Below, piece by piece: positions 55,122 to 63,802 of a stretch of DNA of 64,000 nucleotides. Position 1 is the stretch's first letter. Every line of letters begins with the position of its first letter. Position numbers and translations under genes: made by a program. This DNA is from Cellvibrionaceae bacterium AOL6 (GTDB taxonomy: Bacteria > Pseudomonadota > Gammaproteobacteria > Pseudomonadales > Cellvibrionaceae): contig NOXC01000016.1 of NCBI GenBank assembly GCA_003265435.1, positions 1 through 64,000 of the forward strand, given 5' to 3'. The notes beneath the pieces are model-generated. The model had not been told where the DNA came from and searched no databases. It was given only the letters and a program-made list of their open reading frames with translations.

Positions 55122-55681
55122 CGGGAGTACAAACCTCAGCAGATAACACATACAAGAAACTAGTGGTAGCCGGGCAAATTGGATCAGGAAAAACTCAGCT
55201 AGTAAATACCCTAAGCCAAATCTCACCACTCGCATCAGAACCCCGCTCAAGCATCGACATTGGGAAAGATTTAGCTACGGTAGGAATAGACTATGGGAGG
55301 CTTATGGTCACAGAAAATGTGGCGCTCGGATTGTACGGTCTACCAGGGCAAGACCGGTTTTCTTTCCTCTGGGACATGATAAACCAATGCCCTTGGGGAG
55401 TACTCATTTTGGTAAAGCTATCGAAAGATATCGATATAAACTGGCTCAAGCGACTCTTAATAGTTTTTCATTCCAAAAACCAGAATGCACCGTTCGTCAT
55501 GGCTATCACCCACGCGGAAAAGGCATCCACAGAGGCTATCGATGAAGCACAAAAAAAGATTGGTGACGTTCTTTCCGACCTTCAAATTGACGCGCCGATT
55601 TTGTTAATTGACCCAAGAAGCCTGAGCTCCTGCCTGCTAGTACTAGAAGTTTTTTTGGATTTAAACACTGATACCGAGTAG
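55115..55681 (+). CDS. Small Ras-like/MglA-type GTPase
   Basis: This 188-residue P-loop protein has Walker A GQIGSGKT (20-27), a switch I-like TVGIDYG (55-61) and switch II-like GLPGQDRF (75-82). These match the bacterial Ras-like GTPases related to MglA and SRPRB that usually neighbour roadblock or DUF4388 proteins. The NKxD guanine-specificity motif is replaced by THAE (ITHAEK), so nucleotide preference is uncertain. No membrane anchor is present. It begins inside the BLUF gene, implying coupled translation and a common function: the photoreceptor may control the GTPase or the reverse. Confidence 0.82.
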   Translation: MVAGVQTSADNTYKKLVVAGQIGSGKTQLVNTLSQISPLASEPRSSIDIGKDLATVGIDYGRLMVTENVALGLYGLPGQDRFSFLWDMINQCPWGVLILVKLSKDIDINWLKRLLIVFHSKNQNAPFVMAITHAEKASTEAIDEAQKKIGDVLSDLQIDAPILLIDPRSLSSCLLVLEVFLDLNTDTE

Positions 55682-55711
55682 GCGATACCACTGAAGAGAA
55701 CGGCATTCTCA

Positions 55712-55903
55712 ATGCATTACTTCACGGATAGAGAGCGACGTATTATTGAGAAAGTCAAGACAGACGTCTGGCATAGAACTCGTTACATTGCCCACCCCAG
55801 ATCGCTGCCTCGTCTAATCAAAGCCATGCGGAAGAACAGCCCCGATGGCTACAAAAACGGCCGCCGTGAGAAGCACGCTCAAAACAGCCCGGAATACCGC
55901 TGA
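55712..55903 (+). CDS. Possible small basic protein
   Basis: This 63-codon frame, 30 bases after the GTPase stop, encodes a basic polypeptide (MHYFTDRERRIIEKVKTDVWHRTRYIAHPRS...). It has no known motif. GAAGAG lies about 15 bases upstream, which is far for a ribosome site. It overlaps the end of the minus-strand gene at 55879. It may be noise, or the last gene of the BLUF/GTPase unit. Confidence 0.3.
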   Translation: MHYFTDRERRIIEKVKTDVWHRTRYIAHPRSLPRLIKAMRKNSPDGYKNGRREKHAQNSPEYR

Positions 55904-58365
55904 GAATCCGGCAACTTTTGCAATGTGCTTTCAGGGAAATACATCACCTCAAGATAGTCCCATTGCTTGCGTACTATGACCGCGTGTACGCCTCGAACTA
56001 AAAAGTCTACGCCGTAGCGTCTTCGACCAATTTGCACTACGTCCACTAAATTCAGTTTGTTGAAATAGCGATTTAATACCAGTTGATCGCCATCGGAGTA
56101 TAGATCATACAACATATCAACCCCCCAACGAGGGGCAGTCAACGTCACCATTTTCACAATAGCACGCTCATCATCAATCACACCATAAACAGGCGTATAC
56201 GCGCGTACTCGGTTAGCTGCAGGTATGAGATCCGCTCCGGCACCGTGGGCACATTCAGGCAGACTCTGGCTGCCTAGGCTCACAAATATTGAGCTTGCTT
56301 CCTCTATGGTAAAACCAGATTCGCAGAACGGCGCGGTGTAGTAATTGCGATATGCCACGAACACACCTCTGTCGTCCTCGCCCGAGATCCATGAGTCAAT
56401 CAATTCGCCGTCCAACGTATAACTCATATACTCCGAATTACGGTCGGGCAGCGATCGCCTCACCACTAACGCATTGGGTGTGGCATCAATAGGCACGGGC
56501 GCCGCCTCGTCCGTCTCGTTTCTTGAATCGAGAAACAGGCCTTCGTAAGGGATCTCGTCTTGCAAATCTATACGGGTAATAACACCGCCGCTGTACCCCA
56601 CATATAACGCGTGATGCTCCGCGAAGTAGAAAACGCTAAAGTTCGGCAGCGTTTCGAAATACAGTTCCGGCGATAGCACCAACGGCTCAATAAAGTGACC
56701 AATACGGGCATCCCAACGCAGTATTTCCGGACTGTCCCGATAGATGAAATACAGGATGCCATCCGAATCCAACAAAAGCGTGTCGTAATCTCGAGCCTGT
56801 GACAAAAGACATTCACCGTCACGTATATCTCGGGCTAGCGCACAAACGAGATACAGCGGCAGCAAATCCTCGGCATCTAGTACACCATCGTTGTCATCAT
56901 CGCTGTCTGCGATATTGCCTATGCCGTCGCCGTCGGTATCGCTCACCTCGCTGGGGTCATACGGCAGGTCATCGTCACGGTCATTTACACCGTCATTGTC
57001 ATCGTCATCATCGTATCAGTCCGGGCTTCTATCACCGTCGGAATCCCGGTAGGCCTCTACAGATATTAGAACGGTATCTTCGTGTGGCTCTTCATCTTCA
57101 CCATACGCGGTAATTTCAAACTGATATTCAACACGCTCTAACGGCGTATGCGAGGTGAAAAGAAAATAACCCGAATCGGTTTGTTCTAATTCATAATCAA
57201 TGATGGCATCACCCGTAATATCCTGCCCTTCACCAGAGATATCAAGTATGTTTAAGACTTTTACCAGGGCCGCTTCAAAACGGAGCAAGCGACCGTTCGC
57301 ATCTCGAAAGTTAGGGTTCACATCGAAGGCGTTCACTTCCCCCATAAGCCTTTCGCCTTCGATATAACTTAACCCGCTTATTAAAATAGGGGCCGATAAA
57401 GGCGACTGGCCAAATTCAAACAATTCAAAGTTGATAGGTAGGTAAAAGCGTAAGCTACGGTCTGTTTGCCCATCGCCGTCTTCATCAAATCCCAATAGGT
57501 AGTTCTGCTCAAACTCAAAGGTGCCCTTCGATGGCCCTTCCCCCTCAATGAGAATACGCAGAGGAGAGTACGCCACCCTGTTACGTACTGTTGTAGAGAG
57601 CTTGGCGATACCCACATCTTCCACTTCAATTACACCCTCAATGCTCTGAATTTCTTCACGCATCGGTGATATCGTGTGTGGCTCTAGTTCAATGACGAGA
57701 TTATTCACCGTCGTTGAGCCGTACTCGGCGCCCACCACGGATAAGTTCATAACAATTTTTCGAGGCAACATCCTGTCTATGTCGTACGTCAACTCGATCA
57801 CACCGTTGAGTTCACGCTGATCGTCACCCGTGCCTAATACAAAGCGATCGAACTCCTGCATCACCGACGTGTTACCGTCGCCGCCCTCCACCCAGGTTAT
57901 ACGCTCACCGCCATTAGCGTACTGATAGCGATGCCGAATGCTGAATAAGCCGTTGCAATCGTCATACAGCGCGGTGAAGACGGTATTCTCATTAGAGAAT
58001 GCGAGATCGGCCTCGCCAGACAGATTACATTCCACCAAACCAATATCGAAAGTCTGGGGATCTCCCTCCATGGCCGACCTGGTATAAAATAAATGATCGA
58101 GGTCCTCAGCGAGATCCAGAATACGGTCCAGCTTCTGAGCAAAATGGGGAACATCATCCAAATGGATTTCGGTGAGGGGGTTACTCACTTGTACTGATTG
58201 AACGCGCTCTGCTTTGCTCATGGAGAAGTAAGACGCGCTGTCCGAGTCATCAGCGCTATCACTCAAGCCCCCACATGCGGCCAGCCCTAGTGTCAGCGCG
58301 GTCAATGCCCCCGCCTTCGCCCGACAGAAACCTACATAATGATTTAGATATGAGTCATACAACAT
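55879..58365 (-). pseudogene. Large lipoprotein with thrombospondin type 3 repeats, split by in-frame TGA
   Basis: From ATG at 58365 (AAAGGAAA upstream) the frame begins a lipoprotein (lipobox LGLAAC) with a beta-rich region of about 430 residues. It reaches Asp-rich calcium-binding repeats (DSDGDRSPD) and a TGA at 57016-57018. The same frame continues without a break (YDDDDDNDGVNDRDDD, then DTDGDGIGNIADSDDDNDG) into a beta-propeller-like C-terminal region ending at 55879. The whole would be 829 codons. The stop falls in the middle of the repeat block, so the two open frames are halves of one gene. Function unknown; probably a surface-exposed binding protein. Confidence 0.85.
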
Positions 58366-58937
58366 CTCATTTTCCTTTTTTGAAAAGCGTTCCCTATAAG
58401 ATAAATCGCGAAAGTTAAATTCAGTAGAAGCATGCAACAGGCAATCATCTATCGCTTCAGCTAGGCAGTGATACGAATGACCGCTCTATTTCGCCAAGTT
58501 CAACAAAAGTCGATGCCTCCGCCGATGAAGCTTACCTAGCAATAATAAACATCTGAGATAGAAAAGAATGGCTTACCCACATCCGTATCTCCTCGCAAAC
58601 GCACAAGGGCGTCTTGCTTTTCCATTTTTGCTCTCGCCCAAGGGGGGCTGAGAAGACTCAAGAACGGTCAACTAGAGAGCGTAACTCATGTCACTTCAAC
58701 GAAGATTGGTCGTCATCTGGCTGTCGCCGGAATCATTTCTGGCACTAAAGCCTTAGTTATACCTTGCCTCTCAGGCGAGTTCAATTATTTTTTGTGCAAA
58801 TTGTGGATTATTTAGCAGGCGAGATGGCCAAGCCTGGAATGTATACATACTACGCAAACTTCCAGGAGCTGAAGCGATATACAAGGTTATAGGGTGTGGA
58901 GGCTCACACCGAGCAACAACTGATCTGAGGCTCTAAA
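58366..58937. other. Intergenic region, no gene seen
   Basis: This region of about 570 bases lies upstream of the split lipoprotein and downstream of the DUF1206 gene. No conserved frame is visible on either strand, and no strong palindrome. It may contain decayed sequence. Confidence 0.4.
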
Positions 58938-58960
58938 AATTCTCATCTGACCCCATTTAA
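58938..58960. repeat. Half-element of the hairpin repeat family, copy C
   Basis: These 23 bases, centred on CTGACCCCATTTAA, are identical to 60706-60728. They represent one end of the longer elements at 32277 and 34951. The copy lies 3 bases past the stop of the DUF1206 gene (minus strand). Confidence 0.85.
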
Positions 58961-58962
58961 CT

Positions 58963-59739
58963 TCAATGGAGGTTTATTTTTCGATATCGTGCTTCGAAAA
59001 GACTGTATGTACCGAAGGCGACTAGACCAGCGGCGACGACGGCCATTAGCCAGGGGCCGTGGGCGGCTTGGAGTAGCGCATTGAGGGCATCTTCTAAACC
59101 TTTCATTTCGCCGCCCCCTGCGCGAAGGGACGTATCGATCAGAAAGCTGCCGACGATCAGCCACACCACACCACGCGAGATCAATCCAAAGCGACATATA
59201 TGCCGACTCACGTCTTTATGACTGGCAGGTAAGTTCATGTATTTTTCGAAGCGGGCCGTCCAGCCCTTTATCACGTGTGCGATGCCAGCCCCAATGGTGG
59301 CGACCCCGGCAAAGAATAAGAATATCTGACCCAGAGTCGAATCCAACCAAGAGGATGAACTCCCGCCAGAGCCGCCATCACCGCTAAGCAGAGAAACAGT
59401 CCAGATGCCGAGCGCCAAATGCGTTAGAGAAGAAACAAAAAGCCCACCACGAATGGCCGAGCCCTTAAGTTCGTGCCCGTGGTTGTCTGTATCCTTGATC
59501 GCTTGCGTGAAACGCCACGCAGAGTAACCAAACAAGCCTACCGCCACGACCCCGACAATAAACACACCAAAGGGCTGCTCCAGCAGCGTCGCAATCGCGT
59601 CCTTACTGCCCGTGGTTTTACCACCACCACCCGTCACCGTCATGAGCGCAAGTACGCCAACCGCAAGGTAAATCGTACCGCGAGCGGCGTAACCTAGTTT
59701 AGCAAACCATTTTAACTTGTCTTTTTTGTCTTTTGTCAT
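58963..59739 (-). CDS. DUF1206 membrane protein
   Basis: From ATG at 59739 (GAGG 8 bases upstream) the protein has 258 residues. Three repeats of a two-helix unit are seen, each starting with a KLGYAARGTIYLAVG-like or FGLISRGVVWLIVG-like stretch (near 15, 95 and 185), the layout of DUF1206. A Gly/Ser-rich loop (SGDGGSGGSSSS) separates repeats 2 and 3. The function of the family is unknown; in other bacteria it is often stress-related, which is not shown here. Confidence 0.87.
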   Translation of the reverse strand: MTKDKKDKLKWFAKLGYAARGTIYLAVGVLALMTVTGGGGKTTGSKDAIATLLEQPFGVFIVGVVAVGLFGYSAWRFTQAIKDTDNHGHELKGSAIRGGLFVSSLTHLALGIWTVSLLSGDGGSGGSSSSWLDSTLGQIFLFFAGVATIGAGIAHVIKGWTARFEKYMNLPASHKDVSRHICRFGLISRGVVWLIVGSFLIDTSLRAGGGEMKGLEDALNALLQAAHGPWLMAVVAAGLVAFGTYSLFEARYRKINLH

Positions 59740-59864
59740 GTGATCGGCCTCGGATTCCATTCAATCGTTAATAGAAAAATCGAAAGTTCAGTCAGTTCAG
59801 CTCATATCAAAAAGATACAAAAGGCGCGACAGTATCGATCCGATACCACATGCCTATTTAGGAC

Positions 59865-60497
59865 TTACTCCAACTCCGCAATAAATCGCTCAGCTTCTTC
59901 AATCGAGACCGACATCGCACTGAGCAAGGCCTCCACGTCTCGGTCCAGGCTCAATGATTCCGCTTTCAACGAGCTAATCGCGGAGGCGTTCAAATTATGT
60001 TTTAAATACAGTACCTGATCGTGCATAACAGTAAGTGCGGGGCCAAGCTTGGACTCGGCCGACTCCATAGAGCTGATGAGCTTTTTGTAGCGGCTTTTCG
60101 TCTCATCCAACTTTACTTTGCTTTCGTTTTTTAGACGCTGGTTGTCGTAAGTCTCTAACTCGTCCTCCCACTCTCGAAACAGCGCACTTGATACGTCCTC
60201 AAAGTCATCAATCCGAGCTCGAATCTCTTCTGCTGCGGCTTCGCTGCGCTCGTACTCGGCATTTAATTTGTCGTAAAATTTACTGAGATTGGATTCATTG
60301 ACCGAAACAACGGAGCGAAACTGCTCGAGTGCGCTCTCAAAGGTTTCTACGCCATCCTCCTGCGCGCTACGCGCATCAGCCACGCGATCGGCCATGATCT
60401 CGCGTTTATGAACACCGAATTTTTCCATCGTGCTGTAATAGGCGTTGCTGCAAGCGCAAAGCAGCGAGAATGTGAGAAGCACTAGAAGCGCCTTCAT
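59865..60497 (-). CDS. DUF2959-type coiled-coil lipoprotein
   Basis: The protein has about 210 residues from Met at 60497 (an upstream Met at 60524 is possible; neither has a clear ribosome site). A lipobox, LLCAC, is followed by YYSTMEKFGVHKREIMADRVADARSAQEDGVETFESALEQF, the signature of DUF2959. The rest is nearly all alpha-helix with heptad spacing, a long coiled coil. It is probably anchored to the outer membrane and faces the periplasm. Its role is unknown. It lies behind, and on the same strand as, the DUF1206 gene, with a 125-base gap. Confidence 0.85.
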   Translation of the reverse strand: MKALLVLLTFSLLCACSNAYYSTMEKFGVHKREIMADRVADARSAQEDGVETFESALEQFRSVVSVNESNLSKFYDKLNAEYERSEAAAEEIRARIDDFEDVSSALFREWEDELETYDNQRLKNESKVKLDETKSRYKKLISSMESAESKLGPALTVMHDQVLYLKHNLNASAISSLKAESLSLDRDVEALLSAMSVSIEEAERFIAELE

Positions 60498-60705
60498 TCT
60501 TGAAGCAGAAGTGAGGTTGAGCATGTGTCTACACCGATGGTTGAGTCAATTTACATTAACTCAAGAAATGCAAAGCGGATGCCATCTGCATTTCGCGGTG
60601 ACAAAGCGCCGAATTGACGCAGAAATAGCGGCTATTCGGCGCTTTAACTTGTTATTCTTTCAATAGGATTGCAGGGATTTCACTTATTCGTGAGAGCTTA
60701 TAGAT

Positions 60706-60728
60706 AATTCTCATCTGACCCCATTTAA
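60706..60728. repeat. Half-element of the hairpin repeat family, copy D
   Basis: This segment is identical over 23 bases to 58938-58960. It overlaps the end of the HxlR gene, whose TAA stop (60725-60727) lies within the element, so the repeat supplies the stop codon. Confidence 0.85.
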
Positions 60729-61052
60729 TTTTTCTCTTTCTGAATTTCAGCATCAAGCGTCTGTATTTGAGAAATGATCGTTAGGAGCTTAGCCCCGTAA
60801 GGAGTTAGAGAATACTCCGTGCGTGGCGGCACCTCTGGATAACTATGCTTTATGAGAAGCCCGTACACAGAGAGTTTACGAAGGCGCTCAGACAGCACTT
60901 TCGTCGAAATACCTTCAATATGCCGTTCTAGTGCTCCAGGGCGACTTATGCCGCTCGCGACGGCAAGCAGGACAGAGACCGACCATTTACAACCGACTAC
61001 CTCTTCGAGCTTGCGATACTGACTTTTAGTGGTAGCGATATTTTTTCTCCAT
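60725..61052 (-). pseudogene. HxlR-family regulator with a one-base frameshift near the start
   Basis: The minus strand encodes an HxlR winged helix: LEEVVGCKWSVSVLLAVASG, RPGALERHIEGISTKVLSERLRKL, YGLLIKHSYPEVPPRTEYSLTPYGAKLL and a helical C-terminus. No start codon exists in that frame after the preceding TGA. ATG GAG at 61052, after an A6 run (T run 61041-61046), is in another frame. With one A fewer, the protein reads MEKNIATTKSQYRKLEEVVGCKW and has 108 residues. This is either a sequence error or a real frameshift. The Cys in GCKW could be redox-active. It is divergent from a CxxC thioredoxin-like gene. Confidence 0.8.
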
Positions 61053-61179
61053 TTATTTCAGCAATTTACACCAAAAGGTGCCTACCCCACATTATGGTGC
61101 CCGCTGTTTTTTAGTCTTTCAAGTACTTACTCTACTTACGTGCGCACACATTGACGTTAATCGAATCTAGGAGTTTTAC

Positions 61180-61416
61180 ATGACTGTAAAAGCCACTTTC
61201 TATCATGCCGGGTGCCCTGTATGCGTCGCCGCAGAGGACAATATTGCCAATGCCATTGACCCGTCTAAATATCGGGTTGAAATCGTACACCTCGGCGATG
61301 ATCGATCTCGAATTGCCGAAGCCGAGGCCGCCGGTGTTACATCGGTGCCCGCGTTGATTCTGGATGGTACACCATTCCATATCAATTTCGGAGCCAATAT
61401 TTCTGATCTGAAATAG
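61180..61416 (+). CDS. Small thioredoxin/glutaredoxin-like protein
   Basis: This 78-residue protein has the N-terminal redox motif FYHAGCPVCVAAED (CPVC at about residues 12-15) and the cis-Pro loop GVTSVPALILDG, the two hallmarks of the thioredoxin fold. It lacks a signal peptide, so it acts in the cytoplasm. GGAG precedes the ATG by 7 bases. It is divergent from the HxlR gene, which may regulate it. A strong hairpin 10 bases after the stop should end the transcript. Confidence 0.85.
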   Translation: MTVKATFYHAGCPVCVAAEDNIANAIDPSKYRVEIVHLGDDRSRIAEAEAAGVTSVPALILDGTPFHINFGANISDLK

Positions 61417-61425
61417 CTCGACACA

Positions 61426-61462
61426 GTACGCAGCCCCTTCGACTTAGACTAGGGCTGCGTAC
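61426..61462 (+). terminator. Terminator hairpin after thioredoxin-like gene
   Basis: GTACGCAGCCC (61426-61436) and GGGCTGCGTAC (61452-61462) form a perfect 11-base-pair stem with a 15-base loop, followed by CCCCTTTTCC. The T-run is short, but the stem is strong and well placed. Confidence 0.75.
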
Positions 61463-61674
61463 CCCTTTTCCGTCGTCTTCATCTGTCACCCGAGTCGTCA
61501 GCGTACGCTTTCGTTTACTGTTAGAGACCAGTTGAAGTCCGCAAACGCGAAACATTCATCCAAACCCCCTATAATGCAACACGCAACTGAGAACCTGTGC
61601 CCCCAGCTTCATGAAATCAGTGCGCTGTATCTACCGATGGAGCGTGTACATACCTACCCAAAGGCGAAGTAGCG

Positions 61675-63681
61675 ATGACAACGTATCCCTGGCGATCGAT
61701 CTGTATGGCTGTATTCTGCGGAATCGTAATACTCTTGCGAAGCCACGCCCACGCAGAGGACACTGAGCGCGGTACTGTGATATACACATCACCCGGGCTG
61801 GAGGTGGTCGTCCCCGCATGGCAGTCCGGCGGGGGAGTCAAACCCGCTCTGAGTCAGTATTGCTCTGCTGAGAACAAGACCCACCCCGGCCACTTTGTCA
61901 TCTTCGCGTATTACACTGTGGCGCATAGAGAGCGGGCCCCGCTTTTTCAGCCAAGCTATGAAGCCTTCGTACAAAATACCGTTTACCCAAATCTGATTGC
62001 GCTATGCGGGCAGGTCGCCGTCACCGCCATTCATTTGAGCATGTATAAACTAGGTGAGGCTCAAGGGCGTTGGGATCACTTCAGCTTCACGCTCTCTGAC
62101 AACGGTCAAACCGTACAACGCAGCGCCTACCAACCGAGTGAGCGCGCCATCGCCGCGATGAGCATGGAAGAGATTGCCGCACTTATGCCACAGCAATCTG
62201 CTTCCGCAACGGCGCAGCCAGAGGGCACCCTCATCTATAGTGATGACAAGATCCAAATCACTTCCAGAGAAGAGTTGTGGTGTACCTCTAAAGACCTGAA
62301 GCGCCGGCCCTCCCCTACCGCGGGGCTAGATATCATCGTCCCCGTTTCCTATAACGAGCTGCGCGGCTGGCTACGCAAACACTATGGCCGGTTTGAACTG
62401 ACAGTGATCAAACCGCTTGCAGAGAAAAACTGCTTTCCAGGCGGGAGCATTAATGCCAAATTCTATCAAACCGGCCAATCCGCGTATTTAGAGGAAGTTC
62501 GCTTCGGCTGGGAGCCCTCTCGAAATACGGTTCAGCGTCAGCAATTTGCCATTCTGAGCCAACACGCGGGCCAAACCCGTGACGCCCGCTTGGCCGATGT
62601 TCAGCAACAAAAAGACAAACAAAACGCATGGGGCCTTTCTTGTAAAGGCTATTTTTGTGCTCTACCGGGCGGTGCGTATTTTCAGGCGATTCTTGCGGGG
62701 GATAAACGCGCGGTTAAGCAAATGGATGCTATCGCCGACGCTCAAGCAAAAGAATGGGTGCGCAAGAAACTAGGCAGCACCATAGCCAATCAGAAAACAC
62801 AGCACTACTCCCTGCTGCCGGTCCTCGCCGATACCTATTTCTTCAACTACCAGAACGATTTTATGCTGGGCTGCCGCGATGACGGGCTCGTCACAAAGCG
62901 CTATACCTTTACCGATGACATGTATGACACACCTGACTTTGGCGACTTTGCCATGCCCGCGATGGGCGGTGAAACCGTCACAACCACCTATGTGCTACGC
63001 CCTGAGTTTGTGGCGTTGTGTGACCAGGTCTGCGATGCGTTTGGGGGCAAGTTTGAACGAGACTTTATCTACACGACAAACATGAGCGCAGCGCGCGAAA
63101 CATTAAACGGCGTGTATAAAATGCCCGAATGGTATCAATGTGATTCTGACGCGGTGAGTCTTTTTGAAAAGAACCTGGTCCGGTTCACCGAAGACTATCT
63201 CGATAACAAAGAAAACTGGCTGACCGACACTCCCTCACCTGAACTTCAAACCCAATCCGCGACCCAGCCTGTTGAGCGCAATAGCGCACAAGCCGAGCGA
63301 ACGGCACCTAAAAGCCTTCCTGACGTTCCCGTTCAATCTACACCATCAGGCGCACACGTCACGTCACAAGCAAGCACCCCGCCCCAAGCCACGCCTAACG
63401 CGCGCCAAATCCCGTCTGCCACGGCCCCGACTCAAGCAGAAAGTACGATGAGCGAAGCTGAGCGCTATGAGCGTATGAACGCAGAAATTAGTGCGTTATC
63501 GCTAACCTTTAGCGAACGCCTGAATGCCTTAAGCGAAGCGCTGAAAGCCGATATGATGCAGGCTTCAGATACGGCACAAAAGACGGAACTGCTGAACGCC
63601 TTTCAAGCCAAAATGGCTGAACTGAACGCCGAAGCCGCGCGAGAAACACAAAAAGTAAAAGACAAATACAACAAGATGTGA
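61675..63681 (+). CDS. Secreted protein of unknown function with tandem N-terminal domains and coiled-coil tail
   Basis: I do not recognise this 668-residue protein. A signal peptide (about 1-27, ending AHA) is followed by two related segments. The first begins GTVIYTSPGLEVVVP and carries CSAENKTHP; the second begins GTLIYSDDKIQITSREELWC and carries CTSKDLKRRP. This indicates an internal duplication of about 160 residues. A Cys-rich middle (about 320-505) follows, then a Pro/Ala/Thr linker (about 520-590) and a charged C-terminal helix (about 595-668, SEAERYERMNAEISALSLTFSERLNALSEAL) likely to form a coiled coil. It is probably periplasmic or surface-located. Confidence 0.75.
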   Translation: MTTYPWRSICMAVFCGIVILLRSHAHAEDTERGTVIYTSPGLEVVVPAWQSGGGVKPALSQYCSAENKTHPGHFVIFAYYTVAHRERAPLFQPSYEAFVQNTVYPNLIALCGQVAVTAIHLSMYKLGEAQGRWDHFSFTLSDNGQTVQRSAYQPSERAIAAMSMEEIAALMPQQSASATAQPEGTLIYSDDKIQITSREELWCTSKDLKRRPSPTAGLDIIVPVSYNELRGWLRKHYGRFELTVIKPLAEKNCFPGGSINAKFYQTGQSAYLEEVRFGWEPSRNTVQRQQFAILSQHAGQTRDARLADVQQQKDKQNAWGLSCKGYFCALPGGAYFQAILAGDKRAVKQMDAIADAQAKEWVRKKLGSTIANQKTQHYSLLPVLADTYFFNYQNDFMLGCRDDGLVTKRYTFTDDMYDTPDFGDFAMPAMGGETVTTTYVLRPEFVALCDQVCDAFGGKFERDFIYTTNMSAARETLNGVYKMPEWYQCDSDAVSLFEKNLVRFTEDYLDNKENWLTDTPSPELQTQSATQPVERNSAQAERTAPKSLPDVPVQSTPSGAHVTSQASTPPQATPNARQIPSATAPTQAESTMSEAERYERMNAEISALSLTFSERLNALSEALKADMMQASDTAQKTELLNAFQAKMAELNAEAARETQKVKDKYNKM

Positions 63682-63802
63682 GCTAGAACCCTTGCGAGCC
63701 GGCATCGTGCGAACACCTTTTGTTGGCATCGTGTAAGTTGCCGATGCCCTATCGATACCGGCGATAGCCGAGTGAGGAGCCCTCCTCTATAGAAGCCATC
63801 CA

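Noticed and set aside
53837-57018. TGA read as selenocysteine or glycine
   Set aside because: TGA serves as the normal stop of several intact genes in the window (for example 4355), and no catalytic context suggests selenocysteine at either site.
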